From the NCBI RefSeq assembly GCF_009935865.1, contig NZ_QWEL01000003.1, forward strand, positions 1 to 64,000: a stretch of DNA of 64,000 bases. Direction: 5' to 3'. Shown piece by piece: positions 9,701-17,026 of this stretch. Numbering within the stretch: the stretch's first letter is position 1; every line of letters begins with the position of its first letter. Both the position numbers and the translations under genes were made by a program. Origin of the DNA: Odoribacter sp. Z80 (lineage in GTDB: Bacteria > Bacteroidota > Bacteroidia > Bacteroidales > Marinifilaceae). A model generated the notes under the pieces. The model did not search any database and was not told the origin of the DNA. It saw only the letters and a list, made by a program, of their open reading frames with translations.

Positions 9701-11853
9701 TCTGCTGTCGGGCCGTTCTGTGCTTTTTCCAAAGTCAACAAAGCAGTGGTACCCTTTTTCACCATCACTTTCCCTCTCTCCGGAGTTGCATCCGGATTTT
9801 CTGCCACCACGACTTTTTGCAACTTCACCTTAAACTTCTTAGCCTTAAACTTCGCTACAACATTCACATCTGCCACCACCGTATGTTCGCTTCCGGAAGT
9901 AAAAGCACCACTGTTCAATTTCAGGTATTCAAGGTCATATCCCCCATTTGCCGTAGCAGTTATTTTCAACTGATCCTGATAATAAACCGTTTGCGGACTA
10001 TTATCCAAAAGTTTCCATTCCGTCGTTCCTTTCTCCTTCCACTCCACTTTTAAAGTGCCATAATCCGGAGTTTCATTTACAAAAGCAAGAGCATATCCGA
10101 TTCTGTTGAAGATGAACTCCACAGTATGTGCAGCCTTGATTGGTCCCAGTTTTACGGAAGAAAGATTCTGCTCCACTCCGTCCAACTTCACTTTCTTACA
10201 TTCATAGCCGGTAGGAGCCTTTGCTGTCAAATTCAAAGTAGCCCCATATTCCACCAAACGATCAGCTGCCAAAGCCGGGCTGGCTGTAAAATAATCGGTA
10301 GGACTGCCTTCCAGGCCACTCTGAGTTACCGTAATCAAATATTTCTCCAGGCTAAACTCAGCTGTTAACGTAGCATTCGAAGTAACCGTCCAGGTTTTTG
10401 TTGTACTAATATCCGTCAAAGTACCTCCATCCGGATTGACTTTCAACGAACCATTCACATATTTATATCCTTCGGCACTACTGGGAACCGGGGTAACCGT
10501 TATTTCCGTTCCATATTTCACTTTCACCTGTTTTCCGCCACTGCCGTAACTTTCAACACTTCCGACAGAGCCATCCGGCCCCGTCACAGTCAAATCACCG
10601 TGTAAACAGTTCCAACGGACATAACACTCTTCCGGTTCGTAATTGACCATAATACAAACACCGCCCACCCGCATACGAGCCGTTTCACCCAATTTTAAAG
10701 AACTGGAATTGGACGTTCCGTCAGCATCCGATACGGTTGTCGACTTCCACTTGTAACCCGGTTTCGCTGTCGTTGCTATCTCCAACACTCCGGTCGGATT
10801 ATAAAGTAAACTATACTGTTTTGTCGATACTCCTTCCGGTATGGACATTACCGTTCCTGTTCCCTTCTCCGTGACAGACAACGTACCCCATGCCGGATTA
10901 TTGACTTTCATTATAAGCGGATAACTATTAGGCTCAAATACAGCTTTACAATTAATGCTTTTGGCCACAGCATGCACCTTCCCAAGCCCTGCCTCACTCA
11001 AAACAGAGACCCAGGGGGAATCTTTCGGCTCCTTGAATTGTACCAAAACATCTGTACAACGATAACCTGCATCGGACACAGTATCAAAGGAAACCTTTTC
11101 GTTCGCTTCTATCACCATGCTGTTCTTTCCCTCATCGGGAGCATGATTTTTACTTCCCGATACGGTCAGAGTACCATGTTCCACCGGCACGACCGTTACT
11201 ACCGTCGGCGGTGTCAAAATCACTTCAATCGTCATGTCACTGTTCACCGGACCTATGGAATAAGCACCGTCCGCACCCAGCGGAATCTCTTCATTTCCTC
11301 CCACCTTCTTGACTATAATGGATTTCTTATCTATTCCGGTAAAATCCGAACTACTCACCTTAAAACGATAAGTCCCTCCCGGTTCCACTTTGCTGGCATA
11401 ATAGGTCACTCCATTCACTATCGAATCAATAGTAATTTCCGGGTCCTTGATAAAAGTAATCTTATACGTTTTATATTCATAAGCTCCGATATCATAAGTC
11501 CCTCCACTCAAACGCGGATTTCCCCAAAGGTCAAATAAATTCTTTAACAATTCATCCAACGAACCTGCATTAATACAAGGAGAAGCGGATTTCAGACGGA
11601 AATCTCCGTTGTCCGCATCCTGAAACAACGGATCATCCGAATTCACACCTTCTATGTAATTGGTAAATTTAGAAGTACCGGAATAATCCAATTGCTTGCC
11701 CTTATTCCCCCAGATCAAGGTATTTTTAATTGTTGCTCCGGTCCCCAGCTTTACTGCAGCACCTTCCTCAGAAACCGATTGCCCCTGAGCAACTGTAACT
11801 CCCCATGCCCAGAGACATCCTGCCAAAAAACACCAACTAAATCTCTTTATCAT
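3781..11853 (-). CDS. Giant surface protein: beta-helix N-cap, ~27 divergent InlB-type repeats, T9SS type B sorting domain
   Basis: 2690 residues with a signal peptide ending near AQGQS. Residues ~27-130 read like the final turns of a right-handed beta-helix of the choice-of-anchor-Q type (GATIKNTLIWGNKG, DPLFQDADNGDFRL, SPCINAG, YDIGAYEY). I then count about 27 degenerate units of 80-100 residues, each starting with a Y-x-[IV]-x-[FV] strand, then a G-T/S-L-x-V turn, a GY(K/E)-x-x-x-L strand and ending in A-x-F or equivalent. These match the divergent InlB B-repeat (Flg_new_2-like) pattern. The last ~85 residues (FPVAFTPNGDGYNDTWVIEG, YDR, GNYVYKFRTATGK) are the gliding-motility-associated type B C-terminal domain used for T9SS export. 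The likely role is a long surface stalk or adhesin. PorP/SprF encoded at the operon head is the probable secretion partner, as known for SprB/SprF. Confidence 0.88.
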   Translation of the reverse strand: MIKRFSWCFLAGCLWAWGVTVAQGQSVSEEGAAVKLGTGATIKNTLIWGNKGKQLDYSGTSKFTNYIEGVNSDDPLFQDADNGDFRLKSASPCINAGSLDELLKNLFDLWGNPRLSGGTYDIGAYEYKTYKITFIKDPEITIDSIVNGVTYYASKVEPGGTYRFKVSSSDFTGIDKKSIIVKKVGGNEEIPLGADGAYSIGPVNSDMTIEVILTPPTVVTVVPVEHGTLTVSGSKNHAPDEGKNSMVIEANEKVSFDTVSDAGYRCTDVLVQFKEPKDSPWVSVLSEAGLGKVHAVAKSINCKAVFEPNSYPLIMKVNNPAWGTLSVTEKGTGTVMSIPEGVSTKQYSLLYNPTGVLEIATTAKPGYKWKSTTVSDADGTSNSSSLKLGETARMRVGGVCIMVNYEPEECYVRWNCLHGDLTVTGPDGSVGSVESYGSGGKQVKVKYGTEITVTPVPSSAEGYKYVNGSLKVNPDGGTLTDISTTKTWTVTSNATLTAEFSLEKYLITVTQSGLEGSPTDYFTASPALAADRLVEYGATLNLTAKAPTGYECKKVKLDGVEQNLSSVKLGPIKAAHTVEFIFNRIGYALAFVNETPDYGTLKVEWKEKGTTEWKLLDNSPQTVYYQDQLKITATANGGYDLEYLKLNSGAFTSGSEHTVVADVNVVAKFKAKKFKVKLQKVVVAENPDATPERGKVMVKKGTTALLTLEKAQNGPTAEIEVEYGTDLWVDAACDKGYSLVGVELTGTETKDISTTKNFKVEENVTVKVLIKQTADLYSVDWKVSKPTTSSNSSFKVQYTADDGLKQDVTKGSKLYVAGTVLNFIKTEDAGEQLLYVKDGENNPLNWEESYTLNGDVMFNVKFVRKCTIVINNPSSGTVEVRKKDGTVLKTGDMVLAGTELETRIVATSGTSGTTGCKDLKVDGVAKWTGPVSLMVAPVTTSGWITYVIPEDHTGGNVTFSGTTELYYQVRYVEPDFGHLSVTVDRVSLVSGTAYWYPARTMIKITASEIPDNGYQLNADHEVRNKGVIPEDTILLDTTSVSGTFEKSLSLDKNLDLLADFEKKVYTITVEVIHPEGSTDISLSDGMNTLLTAAGTTKVEHGSKLTLSATPATGWAVRLYFDNVDKVIGTTNQSYTYAFVKGNVTFKAEFIQKYKVVYGANIARVLHADGTEVGNGGYAYAQEKLKAVSVKPAVGQECKKLSIKENDVPGNVLGSSTTSGADGTIEYAFSMPEKDVLAEAEIGPRNYDLSYKLTGTGGTIVVKKVVGGVDQVVAEGEKVLSYGDQLKIEVTLLPANGGSDSWYKVKSVSGTMGRANILSFNTSVSGLVYTYVVTETVDGDVSFLVELERKVQPLELEIMPADQGFGVEIQIDGGTPVVYKNGYQSISVPVGAIVEARVKTPTPMPEGYEFLHFPGDGKKLVYEKKQMPINESLNWSLAYALKEIPLNIQVIPAGSGSVVAVDGSGMSYNNSVGKYVVGYGASLTQIKATPADEYYRNTGLTALMGGIDRIQGQPQPCHLDKITDSVGIEARFERLYKIVKAPSSNGVLSIVETGTTTDADGKFYPQGQSFSISVVPADKDYECKKVVVVAPGFNLSRTLVLDSQGKVTYVIPDKCVAKDLLVEAVFAKKTCQVTLKKTPANGGSAEIWIGEKDGGGTLLLDLKSTDTDTVVVKDVEYGSVLNFYADVVSSDFEIVSKKIGSTAYTGAVTLQQDTVFEVRFGRLYTLTVGSNVVVKRTDNQSEVSSGSKIPEGVSLTAQAELIGHDCIALTATKDGEAWKKWSDADTLGIIKKVFVMPGGDVDVQGSFQLKMFKVSVVHQPDTLAFQVLDIGVVLGDTTYDVDRKNGSLAGYLSELQLDQTTLQLHPWYEGPIEVKAFVKSNPAAYDLQANPMVVKEDVVIHAIAHRKKKQLNVVIDQENGSGGNQVVVKLEDGKQHIFTANSSLTVEVGAPVEIWTVDTNGYKTILLSADDGTTGPVVSAPFKLNMKNMPDADVTVTARFELKRYPVYFQANTGGRVVVNKAFGGVMEGVVQQSGDKVKHFTELTIEAEPLNESYRLKKEGLKVSMGGVAVSNLKYIASVTGEVDIKADFEKVYEVRLLQPQYGSLAVLQADTSAVGYRYPAGTGLTVNARPNEGYKVSSLTMNGQKLNQMPEEGGSIVVNIPANISNLDSVEFAVEYTLKEYQLKVIAAGEGKVTVSGLQGGDYEVKGTSRVRSASHFTQVTFVVEAGGTPYLLDKFDIHLSDGRIIPVSGQDTTIVITGNVTVDVEFKKYYWIEFNTPQYGTLQVRKDGRVVGFGDRCPGGAILNLYTVPDEGFEVDFLTANGESVINHTVVLPQNAVYDTLRIEAGYKIRTQVLTVVQPDSGYITVEKLGANGVWESLGVTAPVELDYWTQIRFMAGVYNEGGYKVSGLTMNGEPVQAGDIWTIKGDCRLEAVVEPRMYTVTYEHPMYGKFVITTGEGEEVIPGAEIAYRTELKVEVRLDDSEGYEISWIRVNGVEIENESEWTVLGDVNISALLRIKRWQVTATAQGEGELLLYNEDLGHLAIPVDTVEHYTILRVNPLPSKGWMLYSLDIDGADLQTDSTIMVTRETYIHAEYRQMEPYRFPVAFTPNGDGYNDTWVIEGLWQSRNDNTLEIYDRDQKRVYKASPYADEWNGETDNGHVLPAGNYVYKFRTATGKVYMGMVSIVRN

Positions 11854-11871
11854 AGTTTTTTATCCTTAAAA

Positions 11872-12732
11872 TCAATATACAAAAATCGGACGAACCCTGA
11901 ATTGCTTATCCCGGGTTGTCGACTCTCCTCTTTGGACAGCACCTGCCGTACCATACGAATCGCGGTCGGGATGCCCGAAATTAATCACCCAGGCATCTTC
12001 ATTCTTTACATCCTGGTTGGTCGTCGCGCACCAATATACATCTTCCTCCAAAGGCATAATTACCCGATCCGGATTTAACACCTTCAAAGCCCTCAAAGTC
12101 TTATCTACTGCAGGCCATGCAACATACATAGCCATCACCTGATAACCCGCCGGAAAACACCAACGAACTCCCGCCGGCTCACCCTCCGCCCGGTAGTTAC
12201 TGCAATAAACAGCGGCTTCGGAAGCCGGGTCTTTTTCCAGAATCTCAGCAGTCACACTATAACAGGCCGTATCCTGCAAAGGATTATCCCGATAAGTACC
12301 GTTCAGCCGGACCCCTTTTGTCCCCCAGGCCTTCAAAGCTTCTTCCAAGGCCATGACATAAAAGCGCCCCTGTAAAATGAAAGCATCACTATTCACCCAA
12401 AACACTACTCCAATGGCATCTTTCTCTGTTCTGCTTTCATAAGCCGTTAAATCCACAATCTCTCCATTGGCACAAAATATATCTCCCGGCTGTACCCCGC
12501 TTCGCAACTCCCTGACGGAAAAATTCCGGCAAACCGTACAATTCAGCAAAACCGCATCCCCTCCGGCAATACCGTATCCTTCTTTTGCCTTATTGCCCGT
12601 AACTAAAGAATTAATCATCCTCGCACCCGTCTCCAGATATACACCTCCGCCTTCTATCGTTTGCCCCCAAGAGCGTACTCCGGAAAACAAACCGAACCAT
12701 AAAACCATATATACCAACAACCTACTCATCAA
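11872..12732 (-). CDS. Small secreted protein: beta-helix fragment plus DUF1566/Lcl-like domain (type B member of the alternating pair)
   Basis: 286 residues; signal peptide to ~GQT, after which a beta-helix fragment starts at once (GGGVYLETGARMINSLVTGN, then GGDAVLLNCTV). A module with QPGDIFCANGEIVD and DAIGVVFWVNSD follows. The C-terminal half resembles DUF1566/Lcl domains (GVRWCFPAG, VYWCATT, AWVINFG, and an ending RPIFVY). It is closely similar in plan to the protein at 13780-14688, which ends RPIFLY. The start ATG overlaps the stop of the upstream gene by four bases (ATGA), indicating translational coupling. There is no sorting domain. The N-terminus looks like a continuation of the helix that ends the preceding protein rather than a complete fold by itself. 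Function unknown. Confidence 0.75.
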   Translation of the reverse strand: MMSRLLVYMVLWFGLFSGVRSWGQTIEGGGVYLETGARMINSLVTGNKAKEGYGIAGGDAVLLNCTVCRNFSVRELRSGVQPGDIFCANGEIVDLTAYESRTEKDAIGVVFWVNSDAFILQGRFYVMALEEALKAWGTKGVRLNGTYRDNPLQDTACYSVTAEILEKDPASEAAVYCSNYRAEGEPAGVRWCFPAGYQVMAMYVAWPAVDKTLRALKVLNPDRVIMPLEEDVYWCATTNQDVKNEDAWVINFGHPDRDSYGTAGAVQRGESTTRDKQFRVRPIFVY

Positions 12733-13769
12733 AAAGATTTTACAGACAATATTCCTCCTTCCTCAAACCAATCCACAGCCTGAACCCCACCAAGACCGGC
12801 AGGTTCCACAACATTCAACCATATTTTTCCCTCTTCCGCCTCCGAAGAACTCCAGTAAGGAGATGCCTTATCCAACAGGAAAGGGAAATAACCGCCGCCG
12901 CCAGCATTCCGTACTACCTGATAAGTCGCCTCCACCCGTTCCCATTCCGCAATCAAAGTCCTCAGTTGGCCCAATGCCGGCAAATACCAGCCGTCAGTAC
13001 AAGAGAAGACAGCCGGATAGTCATCCTCAGTCCCTTTTTCCTTTGCTCTTTGCGTATGTTCATACCCTGCCGTATCTGCCAAAGCCTCCAATAGAGTCCT
13101 ATACCTTTTTTCCGTAACATTTCCGGAATACTCACTGTACGTCCACCCTCCGTAATAATCAGGCGGGTCTACATTCACCACCCATCCCCGCTGTCCCGAA
13201 GGAGCTGCCGGGTCGGGATTTATCCAAAAAACAATACCTTCCACCTGCTTTCCATTTGCCGTATTAATCTCCTCTTTCCGGAGGAATTTACCGTCCCCAC
13301 ACCATGCATCCCCCACCTTCGGACTATATTCTGCCGCAACATTATTCCGGACGATACAATTCCGGACAACCCCGGTAGCCCTCACATATAAACCTCCCCC
13401 GTTGGCAGCATGAACAACACCTCCCTGCACCGTAACCCCCTCGATAATTCCGGCAACGGTAGCCACGCGGAATTGTCCCGTTACCTGTAAAATGGTTTGG
13501 GCCGAAGGATTTTCTGCCTTTACACCAGCATCAGCAATCCATCCCCCCGAAAGCGTTTTACCGGCAGGAATAAACAACTCCGCATCCAAAAGATAAGTTC
13601 CTACAGCCACCCGAACTTCATCACCGGCTTTGGCTAAAGCATCCCCAATCCTCCCCATTGCATTCGTCCATGAACTCCCATCACCATTTCCTCCCGGCAC
13701 AACATACAACGTTTGGGCCTGCCCCAACAGTCCCAACCCCATCATTATTATGACAAACACCCCTCTCAT
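12729..13769 (-). CDS. Secreted beta-helix protein with DUF1566/Lcl-like domain (type A member of the alternating pair)
   Basis: 346 residues. The signal peptide (MRGVFVIIMMGLGLLGQAQ) precedes a classical parallel beta-helix opening (LYVVPGGNGDGSSWTNAM, then VRVAVGTY, IPAGKTLSGG, IIEGVTVQGG, NGGGLYVRATGVVRNCIV). The module PKVGDAWCGDGKF...GIVFWINPD follows, and a DUF1566/Lcl-like C-terminus contains GWYLPALGQLRTLI and PYWSSSE. It is paralogous to the protein at 14698-15867. Such folds are usually extracellular. The operon position, between PorP/SprF and a T9SS cargo, points to the outer surface, although no sorting domain is present. Start chosen at the only ATG giving a signal peptide. Confidence 0.75.
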   Translation of the reverse strand: MRGVFVIIMMGLGLLGQAQTLYVVPGGNGDGSSWTNAMGRIGDALAKAGDEVRVAVGTYLLDAELFIPAGKTLSGGWIADAGVKAENPSAQTILQVTGQFRVATVAGIIEGVTVQGGVVHAANGGGLYVRATGVVRNCIVRNNVAAEYSPKVGDAWCGDGKFLRKEEINTANGKQVEGIVFWINPDPAAPSGQRGWVVNVDPPDYYGGWTYSEYSGNVTEKRYRTLLEALADTAGYEHTQRAKEKGTEDDYPAVFSCTDGWYLPALGQLRTLIAEWERVEATYQVVRNAGGGGYFPFLLDKASPYWSSSEAEEGKIWLNVVEPAGLGGVQAVDWFEEGGILSVKSF

Positions 13770-13779
13770 ACCTTACCGC

Positions 13780-14688
13780 CTAATATAAAAATATCGGACG
13801 AGCCCAATGTTGCATATCTCTATTTGAGCGAAAATCGTTTAGACATTCTCCGTTATAAAAATTTACAACCCAAACACATTCCCAGGTATCTGCCGACCCT
13901 CCATCACAACTGCTCCAATAAAAAGCCTCGCTCTCTTGATCCTCCGCACAGACGAAATCATCCACCGAAAGCCCAGAGGTTGTTTGTCCGACCACTTCCA
14001 GAGATGGAATCACCTTCGGCAGGACAGTCATCAAATTGCTCAAATATTTTAAAGTCGGCAATACCCAACGAATATTCTTCGTTTTATCATTCGGATTATG
14101 GGTTTGAAAATAAGCTTTGTAATTCCAACAATGATGCCCCGCCTCAAAATCATCTCCATACACATCCCAAAACTCTTCCAATATAGAAGTATTCCTGTAA
14201 CAGGCAGTATCTTTTCTATAAGGATGTGCAATCCCTAAATCAACCATACCCTGCATCAACCAACAATCCGACACACCGATGGTTCCCCATGAACACCTTT
14301 TTTGCCCGTCAAGGGAAATGACCGCTCCTTTGGGATATTTCACCTCAGGATCCCCGTTCAACCAAAACACAATTCCAATAGCGTCCTTGGTTGCACGGGT
14401 CTTGTACGTTTCACGGTCTACAATATCTCCGTTCGAACAGAAAATATCTCCCGGTTGAGGATAATGGACTTCTACAGCCAAACGGCTGTTCTGGGACAAT
14501 GTAGAATTCAATAAGACTCCGTTCCCCCCGGCTACGCCGAATCCGTCCGTAGCCTGATTCTTATAAATCAAAGAACCGATGCAGGTAGCTCCGTCTTCCA
14601 ACCATACTCCTCCTCCCACTCCCTGTGCCGCACTCCGGGATAAAACAAACATTATCCATAATCCCGCTAATAAAACTGCCTTCCACAT
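13780..14688 (-). CDS. Small secreted protein: beta-helix fragment plus DUF1566/Lcl-like domain (type B member)
   Basis: 302 residues. Signal peptide ends near SAAQG; GGGVWLEDGATCIGSLIYKN and GGNGVLLNSTLSQNS are beta-helix turns. QPGDIFCSNGDIVD plus DAIGIVFWLNGD is the module shared by all four small proteins. The C-terminal half has a DUF1566/Lcl look (IRWVLPTL, AFYWSSCDGG, VWVVNFYNGE, ARPIFLY). Several cysteines are present, more than usual in Bacteroidota surface proteins. Nine bases separate it from the upstream gene and ten from the downstream gene, so it belongs to one transcript. No sorting domain; function unknown. Confidence 0.75.
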   Translation of the reverse strand: MWKAVLLAGLWIMFVLSRSAAQGVGGGVWLEDGATCIGSLIYKNQATDGFGVAGGNGVLLNSTLSQNSRLAVEVHYPQPGDIFCSNGDIVDRETYKTRATKDAIGIVFWLNGDPEVKYPKGAVISLDGQKRCSWGTIGVSDCWLMQGMVDLGIAHPYRKDTACYRNTSILEEFWDVYGDDFEAGHHCWNYKAYFQTHNPNDKTKNIRWVLPTLKYLSNLMTVLPKVIPSLEVVGQTTSGLSVDDFVCAEDQESEAFYWSSCDGGSADTWECVWVVNFYNGECLNDFRSNRDMQHWARPIFLY

Positions 14689-14697
14689 AATCTTTCT

Positions 14698-15867
14698 TTA
14701 AAATTCCGTAACGTATACAAAATTAATCTCAGATCTCGCTAGCTGATTCTGTATATTGGCCCTCTCCGCAATATCAACCAACCCCCATATCATACTATTA
14801 TTATATAAAGTAGAAGAGGCCAACAAAGCAGCTTGCTGATGCATAAAATGAAAAGTGACATTACTCCAATGATCCTTATCACAATTTGAATTAGTCCACA
14901 CACTCCTCACTCCACGTCCATAAAAATCCTGTGCTTTTACCAAATCATTACTCTCCCTAATCACTCTCCATAATTCTTCAAATGTATTCTCCACCTCATC
15001 CCAACCGACCAACAAACGGTACAATTGTCCCAAAGAAGGCAGATAAAAATCCCCGCTACCGCCAAACGCCAGGCATCTTTGAATAATGCCACAATTCGGA
15101 TTGTTCTGAAAACGAAGCGTGTTTTCTTTTCCGTTCAAATCCAGCAAAGCCTCCTGCAGATTCAAAAAAGAAGCAGGGTCCGCTCCGGTTATACTATTAC
15201 TTGACGCCGCCCACCATTTATACGGTTCATCCGTGTAGGGCGATACAGCCCATCCCTTTGGGGAGGCAGCACTCTTATCAGGATTCACCCAGAAAACCAC
15301 ACCCTTCACCTGCTCCATCTGGTCATAAGTAAATGCCCCCACATCCATATATGAACCGTCCTTCATCAGCAAGTCCCCCACTTTCGGTAATTGATAAGAG
15401 GCCGTATTTCCCGTGATGATGCAATTCTGCACCTTCCCTCCGGTAGCCACATAAACACCACCCCCGTTCGCTCCTTTACATTTCCCACCGGTAACTGTCA
15501 CTCCTTCCAATTCTCCATACACTTTAAATACCCGATTGGAACCATCTCCCTCAACAACAATCTTCAAAGCCGAGTCCGATATTTTTTCCCCTTTTTTATT
15601 ATATCCTCCACTGACTTTCACTCCTGCGGGGATAACCAATTCTCCTTTCGTCTCAAACACCGCTTTATTTCCGTTCTCCCGAATCAGTAAACGAACTTCA
15701 TCATTGGCTCTTGCCACACTCAGTGCTTTTTTCAAAGACAGATAAGGCGTTTCAATACCTCCTGAACCGGAATCCGATCCCCAATCCAATCCCACATAAA
15801 CCAACCTTTGGGCACATAATTCCCATCCCATACACCATAACAGTACGATCAACCATACACTCTTCAT
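14698..15867 (-). CDS. Secreted beta-helix protein with DUF1566/Lcl-like domain (type A member)
   Basis: 389 residues. After the signal peptide (...GWELCAQ) come beta-helix turns (RLVYVGLDWGSDSGSGG, IPAGVKVSGGYN, LEGVTVTGG, NGGGVYVATGGKVQNCIIT). PKVGDLLMKDGSYM and VKGVVFWVNPD form the shared module, and GDFYLPSLGQLYRLL starts the DUF1566/Lcl-like C-terminus, which ends without the RPIF motif. It is the first gene after PorP/SprF (15-base gap). Paralog of 12729-13769. Probably exported and surface-associated; the ligand cannot be predicted. Confidence 0.75.
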   Translation of the reverse strand: MKSVWLIVLLWCMGWELCAQRLVYVGLDWGSDSGSGGIETPYLSLKKALSVARANDEVRLLIRENGNKAVFETKGELVIPAGVKVSGGYNKKGEKISDSALKIVVEGDGSNRVFKVYGELEGVTVTGGKCKGANGGGVYVATGGKVQNCIITGNTASYQLPKVGDLLMKDGSYMDVGAFTYDQMEQVKGVVFWVNPDKSAASPKGWAVSPYTDEPYKWWAASSNSITGADPASFLNLQEALLDLNGKENTLRFQNNPNCGIIQRCLAFGGSGDFYLPSLGQLYRLLVGWDEVENTFEELWRVIRESNDLVKAQDFYGRGVRSVWTNSNCDKDHWSNVTFHFMHQQAALLASSTLYNNSMIWGLVDIAERANIQNQLARSEINFVYVTEF

Positions 15868-15882
15868 AACCGAACCTTTCTT

Positions 15883-16863
15883 TTATCTAAAATACCATTT
15901 ATTCTTACAATCATCAGCCCGTTTCCAAATCCGATAGGCTATTCCGATTTCATGCGATCCTCCCCACTCACTCTTATTTATATCATAGGTATAATTTATC
16001 TCCACCCGGTTTCCCAGCAACAAACCAACATGTGCAGAAGGATTCTCCAACTTCCGCAACGAGGCCCCTGCCCATACCACATCATAAAACCAAAGCACTG
16101 CATGAATGTCCAGACCTTCTCCAGAATAACCGTTATAGCAATACATCAGAGACGGGGTAAAGGTCATATTCCGGAAAACCAATTGCCACCCTGCAGTCGC
16201 ATATATATTGTTATACCGCGTCTTCCCGTCCTCATCATACGGGTCTTCCATATACTTTGACAAAGACATGCCGATATAAGGCCCCGTCGTATACAACCAG
16301 ATTCCGGCCTCAAGCACCGGAGTAATCTCATTCCTTTTTCCTGCATTTAACAACGGATCATCACTGTTTCCGATATAATTACCGGTAACGTCAAGCGTAG
16401 ACAACGACATTCCACCTCCGATTCCTACCGACAGGGTAAAATAAGGATTCAAGGGAACATGACAGGCATAGCTTAACAACACATCCGTATAGTTAAAAAC
16501 ATTCACTTTGTCATAAGTAGCCTTTAATCCGACTCCATGCTTAATGCGACGATAATTGTAGTCCAAATGCCCCTTCCCAATCCGGTATTTCCGGTCTGCA
16601 TACGAATACCTCAACACCTGGTCTTTTTCTTTCGAGAGATTGGTATTAAAAGTCAATAATACCGAAGAAGGTGAATTCTCGATAGCAGTCCATTGGCGAC
16701 TATAAGACAACCGGGCGTCCATATAGTCATGAATCCCCCCTACTGCCGGGTTCACCAAATAATTATTCAAAAAATACTGACGTGAAAACAACTCATTTTG
16801 CGCCAACAAGCGCACTGAGAGACTGCAAATTAAGCATATAAATAAAATTTTTTTCATATACAT
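15883..16863 (-). CDS. PorP/SprF family type IX secretion outer-membrane protein
   Basis: 326 residues; signal peptide MKKILFICLICSLSVRLLAQ. The family hallmark follows (QYFLNNYLVNPAVGG, then ARLSYSRQWTAIENSP), and the rest alternates short beta strands and turns as in an outer-membrane beta-barrel. SprF-like members are needed for export of specific type B cargo such as SprB in Flavobacterium. Here the gene heads an operon whose 2690-residue product carries exactly that sorting domain, so cargo-specific secretion is a reasonable inference. Two ATGs lie two codons apart at 16863 and 16857; either is possible. Divergent from the small acidic protein gene at 17027. Confidence 0.88.
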   Translation of the reverse strand: MYMKKILFICLICSLSVRLLAQNELFSRQYFLNNYLVNPAVGGIHDYMDARLSYSRQWTAIENSPSSVLLTFNTNLSKEKDQVLRYSYADRKYRIGKGHLDYNYRRIKHGVGLKATYDKVNVFNYTDVLLSYACHVPLNPYFTLSVGIGGGMSLSTLDVTGNYIGNSDDPLLNAGKRNEITPVLEAGIWLYTTGPYIGMSLSKYMEDPYDEDGKTRYNNIYATAGWQLVFRNMTFTPSLMYCYNGYSGEGLDIHAVLWFYDVVWAGASLRKLENPSAHVGLLLGNRVEINYTYDINKSEWGGSHEIGIAYRIWKRADDCKNKWYFR

Positions 16864-16887
16864 TGATATAATTCACACATCAATTTA

Positions 16888-16936
16888 CAAAAATAGGCCA
16901 AAAAATCTAAATAATCTTCTTCCTCAGGCAAAAATA
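16888..16936 (-). promoter_or_regulatory. Candidate promoter(s) for the PorP/SprF operon
   Basis: Read on the minus strand, two exact matches to the Bacteroidota -7 box (TATTTTTG, fitting TAnnTTTG) lie at 16929-16936 and 16888-16895, 25-75 bases before the PorP/SprF start. No good TTTG -33 element is found at the usual ~19-base spacing for either, so which one is used is open. Confidence 0.35.
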
Positions 16937-16970
16937 TCAGATTTCAATCATTTTTTCTTTAATTTTATTT

Positions 16971-16978
16971 TATATTTG
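16971..16978 (+). promoter_or_regulatory. Candidate -7 box for the 17027-20567 operon
   Basis: TATATTTG matches the Bacteroidota sigma-A -7 consensus TAnnTTTG. It lies 48 bases before the first start codon in an AT-rich divergent intergenic region. The -33 element is not distinct. Confidence 0.45.
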
Positions 16979-17026
16979 CATTATACATTTTTTCACAAAC
17001 TACAAATTAACATTTATCAATAAATC

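Noticed and set aside
3781-16863. Possible polymorphic toxin or phage tail-fibre locus
   Set aside because: No toxin or phage structural domain; PorP/SprF plus a type B sorting domain gives a better explanation.
16864-17026. Possible non-coding RNA in the divergent intergenic region
   Set aside because: AT-rich with no stable stems; the promoter-like boxes explain it.
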